This document shows, piece after piece, positions 37,358-45,230 of a DNA stretch of 64,000 bases (positions are counted from its first letter, which is position 1; every line of letters begins with the position of its first letter). Both the position numbers and the translations under genes were made by a program. The notes under the pieces are model-generated. The model worked only from the letters and a program-made list of their open reading frames with translations. It did no database searches and was not told the origin of the DNA. Origin of the DNA: Spirilliplanes yamanashiensis (GTDB taxonomy: Bacteria; Actinomycetota; Actinomycetes; Mycobacteriales; Micromonosporaceae); assembly GCF_016863475.1 (NCBI RefSeq), contig NZ_BOOY01000026.1:248001-312000 (forward strand), read 5' to 3'.

Positions 37358-38950
37358 ATGAGCAAGCGATCCCGGCTGCTGGCCGTGGGCGCCGTCGTGA
37401 CGGCCACCGGGCTGGTCGCCGCCGGCGTGACCGTGGCGAACGCGGCCGCCGCACCGCCCCCGCTGGCGTTCGTCGCCGCGACCAACGCGCTGACGGCCGA
37501 GCGGTACGTCGACGAGTCGGGTGAGGCCTGGCTCTACCTCCAGCTCGGCACGCACGTCATCGCGGGCAAGGACCCGCTGGAGATCCGGGTCAACCGCACC
37601 GCGTACTCCAAGCCGCTGGTGGCGAAGCGGGCCGTCTGGACGGGCGGCAAGAAGACTTGGCAGACGCTGCCCGCCGGCATGGTCACCGATTTCACCGGCC
37701 TGAAGTCGTTCACGAAGGTGACGATCAAGAACAAGGCCGGCGCCGTCGTGCAGAGCTACGACCAGGACTACTGCCCGAACGCGTACGACACGGGCCGCAC
37801 CCGGCCGGACGCGCCGTCGGACAACCCGTACCCGGTGGGCTGCGCCGACGCGGGCGGCAACCCGTTCTGGCTGGGCGCGGTCTGGGGCGTGCAGGCGGGC
37901 TGGAGCTCGCCGACGGACAACGTCGGCCGCTGGGGCGGGGGCGCCAACGTCGACGTGCCGGCCGGCGAGTACACGGTCGACGTGGCCGTGAACAAGAACT
38001 ACGTCGACTTCTTCAAGATCCCGGCGAAGTCGTCGAAGGCGTCGATGTCCCTGACGGTCACCCAGGAGGAGGCCGAGGAGGGCGAGGAGGGGCTCGCCGA
38101 GACGCAGGCGAAGCTGCGCGCGAAGGACGGCGCCCCGCCGGCGGTCGCCAGCGAGCACGACGAGCACGCCGCCGAGGGCGACCCGAAGCGTCAGGTGTCG
38201 GCGTTCTCCGCCGACCTGCGCCCGCCGGCGCGGCGTCCCACGACCTTCGCGGCGGCGCCGTCGAAGGGCCCGAAGCCGGACCTGAAGTCGCTGCCGGCCT
38301 GGGGCATCGAGCTCGACAAGGAGAGCGAGGCGGGCAAGACGTACGTCAACTTCGGCGCCACGGTGTGGAACGGCGGCACGTCGCCGCTGGTCGTCGACGG
38401 TTTCCGGCGCACCGGCACCGAGCTGATGGACGCGTACCAGTACTTCTTCGACGCCAACGGCAAGCAGGTCGGCTCGACGGCCGCCGGCACGATGGAGTGG
38501 GACAAGCGTGAGGGCCACATGCACTGGCACTTCACCGACTTCGCGCAGTACCGGCTGCTCAAGGCCGACAAGAAGGTCGCCGTGATCAGCGGCAAGGAGG
38601 CCTTCTGCCTGGCCAACACCGACGCGGTCGACTACACGATCCCGAACGCCAAGTGGCGCCCGAGCAACACCGACCTGTCGACGTCCTGCGGCCAGAACAC
38701 CTCGGTGGCGGTGCGCCAGGTGCTCGACGTGGGTGGCGGCGACACGTACGGCCAGTCCCTGCCGGGCCAGTCGTTCGACGTGACGGACCTGCCGAACGGC
38801 ACCTACTACATCGAGGTGCTGGCGAACCCGGAGAAGAAGCTCGCCGAGGTGAGCACGGCGAACAACTCGTCGCTGCGCAAGGTCGTGCTCGGCGGCACGA
38901 AGGCGAACCGCACGCTGACGGTGCCCCCGCACGAGGGCATCACCGGCTGA
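37358..38950 (+). CDS. Secreted lysyl-oxidase-like copper enzyme
   Basis: This 530-residue secreted protein has a signal peptide (about 1-31, VANAAAA) and a C-terminal lysyl-oxidase domain (about 310-525). The copper ligands are in GHMHWHFTDFAQY (H387, H389, H391). The two residues that make the lysine tyrosylquinone cofactor in animal enzymes align with K413 (KEAFCL) and Y464 (GDTYGQSL). FDVTDLPNGTYYIEVLANP matches the end of the domain. LOX enzymes oxidise lysine side chains to aldehydes and crosslink proteins. The N-terminal 230 residues and the Glu-rich linker (236-250) are not recognised. It stands alone, with a strong terminator, near the copper-radical oxidase locus. Confidence 0.88.
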   Translation: MSKRSRLLAVGAVVTATGLVAAGVTVANAAAAPPPLAFVAATNALTAERYVDESGEAWLYLQLGTHVIAGKDPLEIRVNRTAYSKPLVAKRAVWTGGKKTWQTLPAGMVTDFTGLKSFTKVTIKNKAGAVVQSYDQDYCPNAYDTGRTRPDAPSDNPYPVGCADAGGNPFWLGAVWGVQAGWSSPTDNVGRWGGGANVDVPAGEYTVDVAVNKNYVDFFKIPAKSSKASMSLTVTQEEAEEGEEGLAETQAKLRAKDGAPPAVASEHDEHAAEGDPKRQVSAFSADLRPPARRPTTFAAAPSKGPKPDLKSLPAWGIELDKESEAGKTYVNFGATVWNGGTSPLVVDGFRRTGTELMDAYQYFFDANGKQVGSTAAGTMEWDKREGHMHWHFTDFAQYRLLKADKKVAVISGKEAFCLANTDAVDYTIPNAKWRPSNTDLSTSCGQNTSVAVRQVLDVGGGDTYGQSLPGQSFDVTDLPNGTYYIEVLANPEKKLAEVSTANNSSLRKVVLGGTKANRTLTVPPHEGITG

Positions 38951-38966
38951 GCGGCTGAACGCTGAG

Positions 38967-38999
38967 GTGGCCCCGGTCGGCGACGACCGGGGCCACTTT
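38967..38999 (+). terminator. Terminator of the lysyl-oxidase-like gene
   Basis: 38967-38978 pairs perfectly with 38985-38996 (12 bp, loop GGCGAC) and is followed by TTT. It lies 16 bp after the stop. Confidence 0.85.
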
Positions 39000-39069
39000 G
39001 GGTAACCGGTAGAGGATCACTCACCGTCCGTCAACCCCCGCCCGGCCTGCGATTAGAGTCACGCGGCAC

Positions 39070-39097
39070 TCGACATCCCGGATACTGAGCGTAAGAT
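39070..39097 (+). promoter_or_regulatory. Putative sigma-70-type promoter of the first GH6 gene
   Basis: TCGACA (39070-39075) and TAAGAT (39092-39097) are 16 bp apart, close to the housekeeping consensus for a very GC-rich genome. GGGAG (39126-39130) and the ATG at 39136 follow. Confidence 0.55.
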
Positions 39098-39135
39098 CGT
39101 CACGTTGATGACCACGCTGGGTGACGGGAGAGCGC

Positions 39136-40293
39136 ATGGCCAAGCACTCGCGCCGGACGCCGCGCCGCCGCGTCTGGCCCTACCTGACCGGGGCGCTGGC
39201 GACGGCCGTGGCCGTGGCGCTGCTGGGCTGGACGATCACCGGCGCGCTGGGCCGCCCGGTCACCGAGCTGATCGCCCGCACGGCCGGCCCGGCGCCCGTC
39301 CCGTCGCCCGCCGTCACCGTCGTGCCGCCGCCGGCGGCCGGGCCGTCGGCGAGCGCGACCGTCGCCGACCCGGACGCCAGCCCGCTGGCCGGCCGGCAGC
39401 TGTGGCTGGAACCCGAGACCGGGGCCGCGTGGCAGGCCGCCGAGTGGACCCGCGAGGGCCGCATCGCCGACGCGGCCGCGATGCGCCGGATCGCCGCCCA
39501 GCCGCAGGCCGTCTGGTTCGCCGACGGCGCCGGCGGCTTCGCGGCCCGCGCCGCCGCCCTGGCCGCCGCCGCCGAGCGGGCCGGCCGGCTGCCGGTGCTG
39601 GTCGCCTACTACCTGCCCGGCCGCGACTGCCGCGACGAGGTCCCCGGGCCCGCCGGCGGCGCCGCCACCGCCGACGCGTACAGCGCCTGGCTGGGCGCGC
39701 TGGCCGAGGCGCTGGAGGGCCGCGAGGCCGTCGTCGTCCTGGAGCCCGGTGCCGTGGCGCAGGCCGTCGACGGCTGCCTGGGCGATCCCGCCGACGACGC
39801 GGCGGCCAAGCGGGCCGTCTCGGAACGCTTCCGGCTGCTCGGCGCCGCCGTCGACCAGCTGAAGGTCAACTCCGGGGTCCGGGTCTACATCGACGCCGGC
39901 AACCCGTCCTGGGTGCAGGACCTCGACGTGCTCGCCGACGCGCTGCGGACGGCCGGCGTGGAACGCGCCGACGGCTTCGCCCTCAACGTGGGCGGCTTCG
40001 AGACCACCGCCGACAACATCGCGTACGGGCTCAAGCTGTCGAAGCGGCTGGACGACGCCCACTTCGTCGTCGACACCAGCCGCAACGGCAACGGCCCCAG
40101 CGCCCGCGGCCGCAGCGCGTGCAACCCGCCCGGTCGCGCCCTCGGCGACGCCCCCTCGACCTGGACGGGCCAGCCGCGGGTGGACGCGTACCTGTGGGTG
40201 AAGCGGCCGGGCGAGTCGGACGGCGCCTGCGGCGGCGCCCCCCGGGCGGGCCTGTTCTGGGCCGAGTACGCCCTGGACCTGGCGACCAACTAG
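39136..40293 (+). CDS. GH6-family protein, probably catalytically inactive
   Basis: This 385-residue protein has an N-terminal membrane anchor (about 14-36), a Pro/Ala linker (50-80) and a family-6 glycoside hydrolase domain (1,4-beta-glucanase fold). The first signature VAYYLPGRDC (156-165) and the base-side loop WVKRPGESDG (354-363) are intact. In the second signature the proton-donor Asp is replaced: VVVLEPGAVAQ has Gly 205 (codon GGT at 39748) where GH6 enzymes, and the paralogue at 42191-43276, have LEPD. It may bind glucan without cutting it. The start ATG 39136 has a ribosome-binding site; a GTG at 39121 is less likely. It is convergent with hypX, 5 bp apart. Confidence 0.88.
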   Translation: MAKHSRRTPRRRVWPYLTGALATAVAVALLGWTITGALGRPVTELIARTAGPAPVPSPAVTVVPPPAAGPSASATVADPDASPLAGRQLWLEPETGAAWQAAEWTREGRIADAAAMRRIAAQPQAVWFADGAGGFAARAAALAAAAERAGRLPVLVAYYLPGRDCRDEVPGPAGGAATADAYSAWLGALAEALEGREAVVVLEPGAVAQAVDGCLGDPADDAAAKRAVSERFRLLGAAVDQLKVNSGVRVYIDAGNPSWVQDLDVLADALRTAGVERADGFALNVGGFETTADNIAYGLKLSKRLDDAHFVVDTSRNGNGPSARGRSACNPPGRALGDAPSTWTGQPRVDAYLWVKRPGESDGACGGAPRAGLFWAEYALDLATN

Positions 40294-40298
40294 GCCCG

Positions 40299-42071
40299 TC
40301 AGGCGGGCACGGCGGGGCGCACCAGGTGCGGCACCTCGGCGCCCGGCGCCTGCCGCGGCCGGGCGACGTGCCGGGTGTTCCCCACCGCGACCGGCGCCGC
40401 GAACGCGAGCTTCGCCGGGGTGGTGGTGGCCCGGGTCTTGTGCACGAACGCCTGCCGGGCGGCGGCGAACCCCTGCCGGTCGTCGAACAGGTCGCGGCTC
40501 ATCTCGGCCAGCTCGCGCTGCTCGTAGACGTCCAGGGGCAGCCGCTCGCCCGCGAGCCGGCGCTGCTTGGCGAGCCGCTGGCGCTTCGCGCGGGGCGGGT
40601 CGGTCCAGCGGTCGGCCAGGTCGGCCAGCCACGCCGCGTACGCGTCGGGGTGCCGCGGGCCGACCTCGTCGACCAGCCCGATGGACCGGGCGCCCTGCAC
40701 GCCGAGCGGCAGCCGCCGCGACAGCAGCCGGGCCGCGCGCTCGGCGCCCACCCGCTGCGGCAGCGTGTACGTGTGCAGCTCGGAGCCCGACAGCCCCATG
40801 TCGTAGTACGGGTTGAGCACGATGCCGTCGCGGGCGGCGACGACGTCCGCGCCCAGGCCCAGCATGACGCCGCCGGCGCCCGCGTTGCCCGCGTACCCGG
40901 CGATGAGCACCTGCCGGCAGGTGATGAGCTCGCGGCACACCTCGTTGATGGCCCGGATGTTCTCCCAGCCCGCGGCGGCGGGGTCCGGCGCGGCGTCGAT
41001 GGCGTTCAGGTGGATGCCGTTGCCGAACGCGTCGGTGCCGCCGCGCAGCACGAGCACCCGGGTGTCCTGGGCGGCCGCGTGGCGCAGGGCGGTCAGCAGC
41101 CGCCGGCAGTGCGCGGTGGACATGGCGCCGTTGTAGAAGTCGAACGCGAGCCAACCGACCGCGCCGGAGCGCCGGTAGCGGATCTGCCGGTACGACGGCA
41201 CCTCCGGCTCCGCGCCGGGCGGCAGGGTCAGGTTCGGCACCCCGGCCAGGCGGCGGCCGAGGAGCGTGGTGGCGGGCAGCTTCACGCCGCCGTCGGCCGC
41301 GTCGCGCAGGTGGCCGAGCCAGACGCTCCCGTCGCCGGTGCCGACCAGCACGGCGCCCTGCCGGCGGGCCAGCACCGCGCCGGGCCGCGCGCCGTGCACG
41401 GCGCCCGGGTGCGCGTCGTAGGCGAACACCGGCAGCCCGGCCACCTCCGTGCGCACGCCCGGGGCGCCGTCGGCGGCGCGGACCCGGCGGACGATCCGGT
41501 CGGTGTCGTCCGACCAGTCGAACATGCGGTCCGTCTGCTTCATCGCCGGCCGCAGCCGGGCGCCCAGCACCGCCGTGCGCATCCGCTCCAGCGGCGTCGG
41601 CCGGAACGCCGGGTCGGCGGCCTTCGCGACGACCTCGGTGACGCACTCCAGCGCCGCGTCGGCCACCGGCCCGCCGTAGAGGGCGGACTTGCGCGGCGGG
41701 GCGGCCGGCATCGGGAAGGTGCGGGTGGCCCAGACCGGGCCCGCGTCCAGCTCCTCGGCGGCCTGCAGCGCGGTGACCCCCCACTGCGGCAGGCCCTCCG
41801 AGATCGCCCAGTCCAGCGAGGACGGTCCGCGGTCGCCGACCGGCCCCGGGTGCAGGATGATCGTGCGGTGCCGCTGCCACACCTCGGCCGGCACCCGGTG
41901 GGTCAGGTACGGGCAGATGATCAGTTCCGGGTCGGCGGCGCGGACGCCCTCGGCGATGCCGCGTTCGTCCGTCGCCAGCAGGACGCCGACCTGGTGGCCG
42001 CTGTCACGCAGGTGGCACCAGACGCGCTGGGTGAGGCCGTTGAAGGCCGACACGAGCAGCAGGATGCGCAC
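40299..42071 (-). CDS. hypX: HypX/HoxX, CO-forming hydrogenase maturation protein
   Basis: This 590-residue protein has the HypX layout. The N-terminal formyl-THF-binding domain (1 to about 250) has SAFNGLTQRVW, ILHPGPVGDRGPSSLDWAI (H74) and ELDAGPVWA (D109). The C-terminal crotonase-fold domain (about 300-520) has AFDFYNGAMSTAH, GNGIHLNAIDAA, GNAGAGGVMLGLGADVV and VLNPYYDMGLSGSE. HypX turns the formyl group of formyl-THF, through formyl-CoA, into CO for the iron site of [NiFe]-hydrogenase in air. No hydrogenase or other hyp gene is in the window. The start GTG 42071 has AGGAGG 6 nt upstream. It is co-directional with, and 119 bp behind, the cslA-glxA-GH6 operon. Confidence 0.93.
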   Translation of the reverse strand: MRILLLVSAFNGLTQRVWCHLRDSGHQVGVLLATDERGIAEGVRAADPELIICPYLTHRVPAEVWQRHRTIILHPGPVGDRGPSSLDWAISEGLPQWGVTALQAAEELDAGPVWATRTFPMPAAPPRKSALYGGPVADAALECVTEVVAKAADPAFRPTPLERMRTAVLGARLRPAMKQTDRMFDWSDDTDRIVRRVRAADGAPGVRTEVAGLPVFAYDAHPGAVHGARPGAVLARRQGAVLVGTGDGSVWLGHLRDAADGGVKLPATTLLGRRLAGVPNLTLPPGAEPEVPSYRQIRYRRSGAVGWLAFDFYNGAMSTAHCRRLLTALRHAAAQDTRVLVLRGGTDAFGNGIHLNAIDAAPDPAAAGWENIRAINEVCRELITCRQVLIAGYAGNAGAGGVMLGLGADVVAARDGIVLNPYYDMGLSGSELHTYTLPQRVGAERAARLLSRRLPLGVQGARSIGLVDEVGPRHPDAYAAWLADLADRWTDPPRAKRQRLAKQRRLAGERLPLDVYEQRELAEMSRDLFDDRQGFAAARQAFVHKTRATTTPAKLAFAAPVAVGNTRHVARPRQAPGAEVPHLVRPAVPA

Positions 42072-42163
42072 ACTTCCTCCTGAAAACCCTCTATGGGTCG
42101 GACCGGCAAACTCTGCAATATCTCGATGTGCGGGGGTCGCACATCCGGTGCGACGCGTCTGAC

Positions 42164-42176
42164 CTGCAAGTTGCAG
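42164..42176. promoter_or_regulatory. 13-bp palindrome upstream of hypX
   Basis: CTGCAA-G-TTGCAG is a perfect inverted repeat around one base, in the 119-bp gap between the GH6 gene and hypX, about 95 bp before the hypX start. It could be an operator, or part of the end of the upstream transcript. Confidence 0.35.
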
Positions 42177-42190
42177 CCGATCGAGGGACA

Positions 42191-43276
42191 TCAGTCCGCC
42201 AGGTCGAGCGCGTACGACGGGAACCACTGCCCCGCCGGGGGAGCCCCGCCGCCGCAGGCGCCGTCGGACTCGCCCGGCCGCTTGATCCACAGGTACGCGT
42301 CGACGCGCGGCTGCCCCGTCCGCGTGGTGGGCGGCTCGCCCAGCGCCCGCCCCGGCGGGTTGCACCAGTGCCCGTCGTCGGCGCCGATGACCGCCGGGCC
42401 GTTGCCGTTGCGGCTGGTGTCGATGACGAACGGCGCCCCACCGAGCAGAGTGGACAGCCGGTTGCCGTACGCGACGTTCGCGGCGGTCGTCTCGAAGTTC
42501 GCCACGTTCAGCGCGAACCCGTGCGCCGACGCGACACCCGCCGAGCGCAGCGCCGCCGCCATCCGGGCCGGGTTGCGCACCCAGCTCGGGTTGCCGGCGT
42601 CGAGGTAGACGTACACCTCGCCGGCCGCCCGGAACGCCGCCACCGCCTCGGCGAGCAGCGCGTAGCGGGCGGCCGCCGCCGTGCCGTCCAGGCAGCCCTT
42701 CAGGGTCTGCGCGACGGCGTCGGGCTCCAGCACCACCACCGCCCGGTGCCCGGCGAGCGCCCCGGCCAGCCCGGCCACCCACTGCCGGTACGCGGCCGCG
42801 TCCGGCGCGCCGCCCGCCGACTGCCCGGAGCAGTCCCGCCCGGGGATGTAGTAGGCGGTCAGCACCGGCACCGTGCCCGCCGCGCGGGCGTCGGCGGCCA
42901 GCTTCGCGGCGCGCTCGGCGTAGCCCGGCGCGGCGTCGGCGAACCACACGGCGGTGGGCTGCTCGGCGATCCGGCGCACGGCGGCCGCCTCGGCGGCGCG
43001 GCCCTGCGCCGCCCAGACGCGGGCCTGGTCGGCGGCGAACCCGGACGGTTCCGTGTACAGCGAGAACCCGCTCAGCTGCCCGCCGCCCCCCGCCCCGCCC
43101 GACGCGGGCGCGGCGGACGACGGGGCGGCGTCGGGCGCGGCCACCGGCGGGGGCCCGGTGCCCCCGTCGGCGAACCCGAGGTAGATCAGCGCGACCGTGA
43201 CCGCCGCCGCGACGGCGGCGGTCAGCGCGACCGGCGAGCGCCGGCGGCGGTGCGCGGGCACGGCGTGACGGGACAC
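42191..43276 (-). CDS. cslZ: GH6 endoglucanase of the cslA-glxA locus (CslZ-like)
   Basis: This 361-residue protein has an N-terminal anchor (about 15-35), a short Pro/Ala/Gly linker and a GH6 domain. Both signatures are intact: LTAYYIPGRDCSG (first, D148) and VVVLEPDAVAQ (second, proton donor D186), plus WIKRPGESDG. It should cleave beta-1,4-glucan by inversion. In Streptomyces the endoglucanase CslZ works with CslA and GlxA to make and trim a cellulose-like polymer at hyphal tips. Gene order and spacing (1 bp after glxA) match that role. The start GTG 43276 has only a weak ribosome-binding site, so coupling to glxA translation is likely; the internal GTG 43258 is an alternative. Confidence 0.9.
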   Translation of the reverse strand: MSRHAVPAHRRRRSPVALTAAVAAAVTVALIYLGFADGGTGPPPVAAPDAAPSSAAPASGGAGGGGQLSGFSLYTEPSGFAADQARVWAAQGRAAEAAAVRRIAEQPTAVWFADAAPGYAERAAKLAADARAAGTVPVLTAYYIPGRDCSGQSAGGAPDAAAYRQWVAGLAGALAGHRAVVVLEPDAVAQTLKGCLDGTAAAARYALLAEAVAAFRAAGEVYVYLDAGNPSWVRNPARMAAALRSAGVASAHGFALNVANFETTAANVAYGNRLSTLLGGAPFVIDTSRNGNGPAVIGADDGHWCNPPGRALGEPPTTRTGQPRVDAYLWIKRPGESDGACGGGAPPAGQWFPSYALDLAD

Positions 43277-43277
43277 C

Positions 43278-45230
43278 TCAGCGCACCCGCACCCAGCGGC
43301 CGACCGACGGCACGCCGTCGTGGTCGACGAGGAACAGCATGTAGTAGCCGGACGGGACCAGCCCCTTCTTCTTCGGGATGGACAGGCCGACCGAGCCGGG
43401 CCCGGGCGTGACGTCCAGGGCCACCGACCGCTGGTCCACATCGGTCACGTGGGTGACGGCGCCGGGGCGCATGAGCCGCGCGGCGCGGATCCGGCCGGGC
43501 GCCGGCGTGGCGAAGGTGACCGTGGTGCCGCGCTTGACCGCCTCCGGCCCCCCGGTGATCACCGGGCGGTCGCCCTTGAACAGGTACGGCGGGCTCCAGA
43601 TCTCGATGCGCTTCTCGAACGTGCCCGGGTTCTTGCCGGTCTCGTCGTAGAGCGGGTCGCCGCCGAGCGTGATGACCCGGCCGTCGGCCAGCAGCAGCGC
43701 CTCGGCGTGGTAGTTGCGGCCCACCGTCGAGTCGGCCATCGGCTCGAACCGGTTGCGGGCCGGGCGGTACAGCTGCGCGTTGAACAGGTCGCTGCGCGGC
43801 TTGCCCCGGTACTCCCCGCCGCGGTACCCCGACGAGCCGCCCGTGGTGAACACGGTGTCGTCCGGCAGCAGCACGGTGCTCAGGTAGCGGGTCGGGTGCG
43901 GCAGGTCCGGCCCCGGCACGTACCGCGGGTTGCGCTCGGTCAGGTCCACGATGTCGGTGCGCGCCGTCGACACCGGCGACTCGCCGACCTCGCCGCCGCC
44001 GAAGATCATCACCCTCTGGTCCTGCGCCGGCGGCAGCAGCACCGACGACGCGGTCTCCGTCATCCGCGGGTCACGCAGCCCCGGCACCTCCCGGAACCGG
44101 TTCGTCTTCAGATCCCACAGCCCCGGCGTACGCCCCTCGGTGTCGGAGCCGTACCCGGAGTTGGCGCCGGAGAAGAACAGCCGGTCGTCGGCGGTCAGGT
44201 GCAGCGCCGGGTACGTGGGGAACACGCGCGTCAGGTTCGGGGCGTCCACCCAGCGCTTCTGGTCCTTCAGGTAGCGCTCGTTGTCACCCGGGATCATCCG
44301 GCCGAACTCGTCCAGCCCGGACACCGCCAGGATGTCGCCGCTCGGCAGCTCGGCCAGCGTCGGGTACCAGCGGTGCTTCACCATCGGCCCCGTCTTCACG
44401 TACCGCTCGGCCACCGGGTCGAACTCGTACGACGTGCGGTCGCCGCCGTACTCCTGCTTCTCGCGGGTGATCTTGTCGGACAGCCCGTACAGGTTGCGGG
44501 CGTCGGCGCCCCTCAACCCCTCGATCCGGTACTGCGCCGGCTGCAGGACGATCGCCGCGTCCCCCGGCTCGACGGCGTCCACCCACACCTCGGCCTCGCC
44601 GGCGTGCTGCATCACCTTCGCGCCGTGCTTCATCACCTTCGCGGCGGGCACGGTCAGATCGTCGCGGGTCGCGTACACCCGGCCGTCCCGGCCCGTCAGC
44701 CGCGTCCCCTTCGGGAACGTGCGCGGCCCCCCGACCGCCGACTCGTTCTTGATCTTCATGACGCCGGCGGCGTGCGTGATGTCCTTCTCCAGCACCTCGT
44801 ACGACTTCGTGCCGCCCGCCACCAGCAGATTGCCGTTGGGCAGGAACGTGTGACCGGCGCAGAACACGTCCGTCGGCGTCGGCACCTCCCGGAACGAGTC
44901 GTCCTTCGGGTCGTACAGCACCGTGCGGAACGTGCCCGCCTCGAAGTCCTCCCGGTTGTTGCCGCTGCCCGCGATGATGAGCACCTTGCCCGTGCTGAGC
45001 AGGGCGGCGTGGATAGCGTTCACCTGGAAGCCCTTGGGCACCGGCAGCATCGCCCAGTGGCCGTGCCGCTCCTTGTAGGACTGCCGGTTGATCGAGAACT
45101 CGTGATAGACGCCGGCGCCGTAGGCCACGATGGGCCGGTTCACGACACCGAGCACCGCGAGCACGGCCAGCGTGGCCAGGGCACTCAGCAGCCGGCGGGC
45201 GACGGTCGGGCGGGGGCGGGGGGTCCTCAT
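43278..45230 (-). CDS. glxA: GlxA-type copper radical oxidase (galactose-oxidase-like)
   Basis: This 650-residue protein has one N-terminal membrane anchor (about 13-32) and an extracellular galactose-oxidase-like propeller. Active-site residues can be placed. C124 (DVFCAGHTFL) and Y289 (RWYPTL) would form the Cys-Tyr crosslink, with W288 next to it as in Streptomyces GlxA. Y507 and H508 (RNYHAEALLL) and H594 (AVTHVTDVDQR) complete the copper site. GlxA oxidises the terminal sugar of the tip glucan and is needed for aerial growth in Streptomyces. Its ATG overlaps the cslA stop (ATGA), so the two are translated together. Copper supply is presumably by a Sco-type chaperone not encoded here. Confidence 0.95.
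   Translation of the reverse strand: MRTPRPRPTVARRLLSALATLAVLAVLGVVNRPIVAYGAGVYHEFSINRQSYKERHGHWAMLPVPKGFQVNAIHAALLSTGKVLIIAGSGNNREDFEAGTFRTVLYDPKDDSFREVPTPTDVFCAGHTFLPNGNLLVAGGTKSYEVLEKDITHAAGVMKIKNESAVGGPRTFPKGTRLTGRDGRVYATRDDLTVPAAKVMKHGAKVMQHAGEAEVWVDAVEPGDAAIVLQPAQYRIEGLRGADARNLYGLSDKITREKQEYGGDRTSYEFDPVAERYVKTGPMVKHRWYPTLAELPSGDILAVSGLDEFGRMIPGDNERYLKDQKRWVDAPNLTRVFPTYPALHLTADDRLFFSGANSGYGSDTEGRTPGLWDLKTNRFREVPGLRDPRMTETASSVLLPPAQDQRVMIFGGGEVGESPVSTARTDIVDLTERNPRYVPGPDLPHPTRYLSTVLLPDDTVFTTGGSSGYRGGEYRGKPRSDLFNAQLYRPARNRFEPMADSTVGRNYHAEALLLADGRVITLGGDPLYDETGKNPGTFEKRIEIWSPPYLFKGDRPVITGGPEAVKRGTTVTFATPAPGRIRAARLMRPGAVTHVTDVDQRSVALDVTPGPGSVGLSIPKKKGLVPSGYYMLFLVDHDGVPSVGRWVRVR

Noticed and set aside
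39121-39135. GTG start five codons upstream for the first GH6
   Set aside because: The ribosome-binding site GGGAG lies inside this stretch and fits the ATG at 39136.
40299-42071. Reading the hypX gene as a fusion of methionyl-tRNA formyltransferase and enoyl-CoA hydratase by error or gene fusion
   Set aside because: The domain order, length and linking sequences are those of HypX; there is no frameshift.
42072-42190. Possible small gene between the GH6 gene and hypX
   Set aside because: No frame longer than about 25 codons with a start and ribosome-binding site; only a palindrome is seen.
38951-43276. CebR-type operator (inverted GAGCGCTC core) expected at cellulase genes
   Set aside because: I found no such 14-bp palindrome near either GH6 gene; both look like part of tip-glucan synthesis rather than cellulose use.
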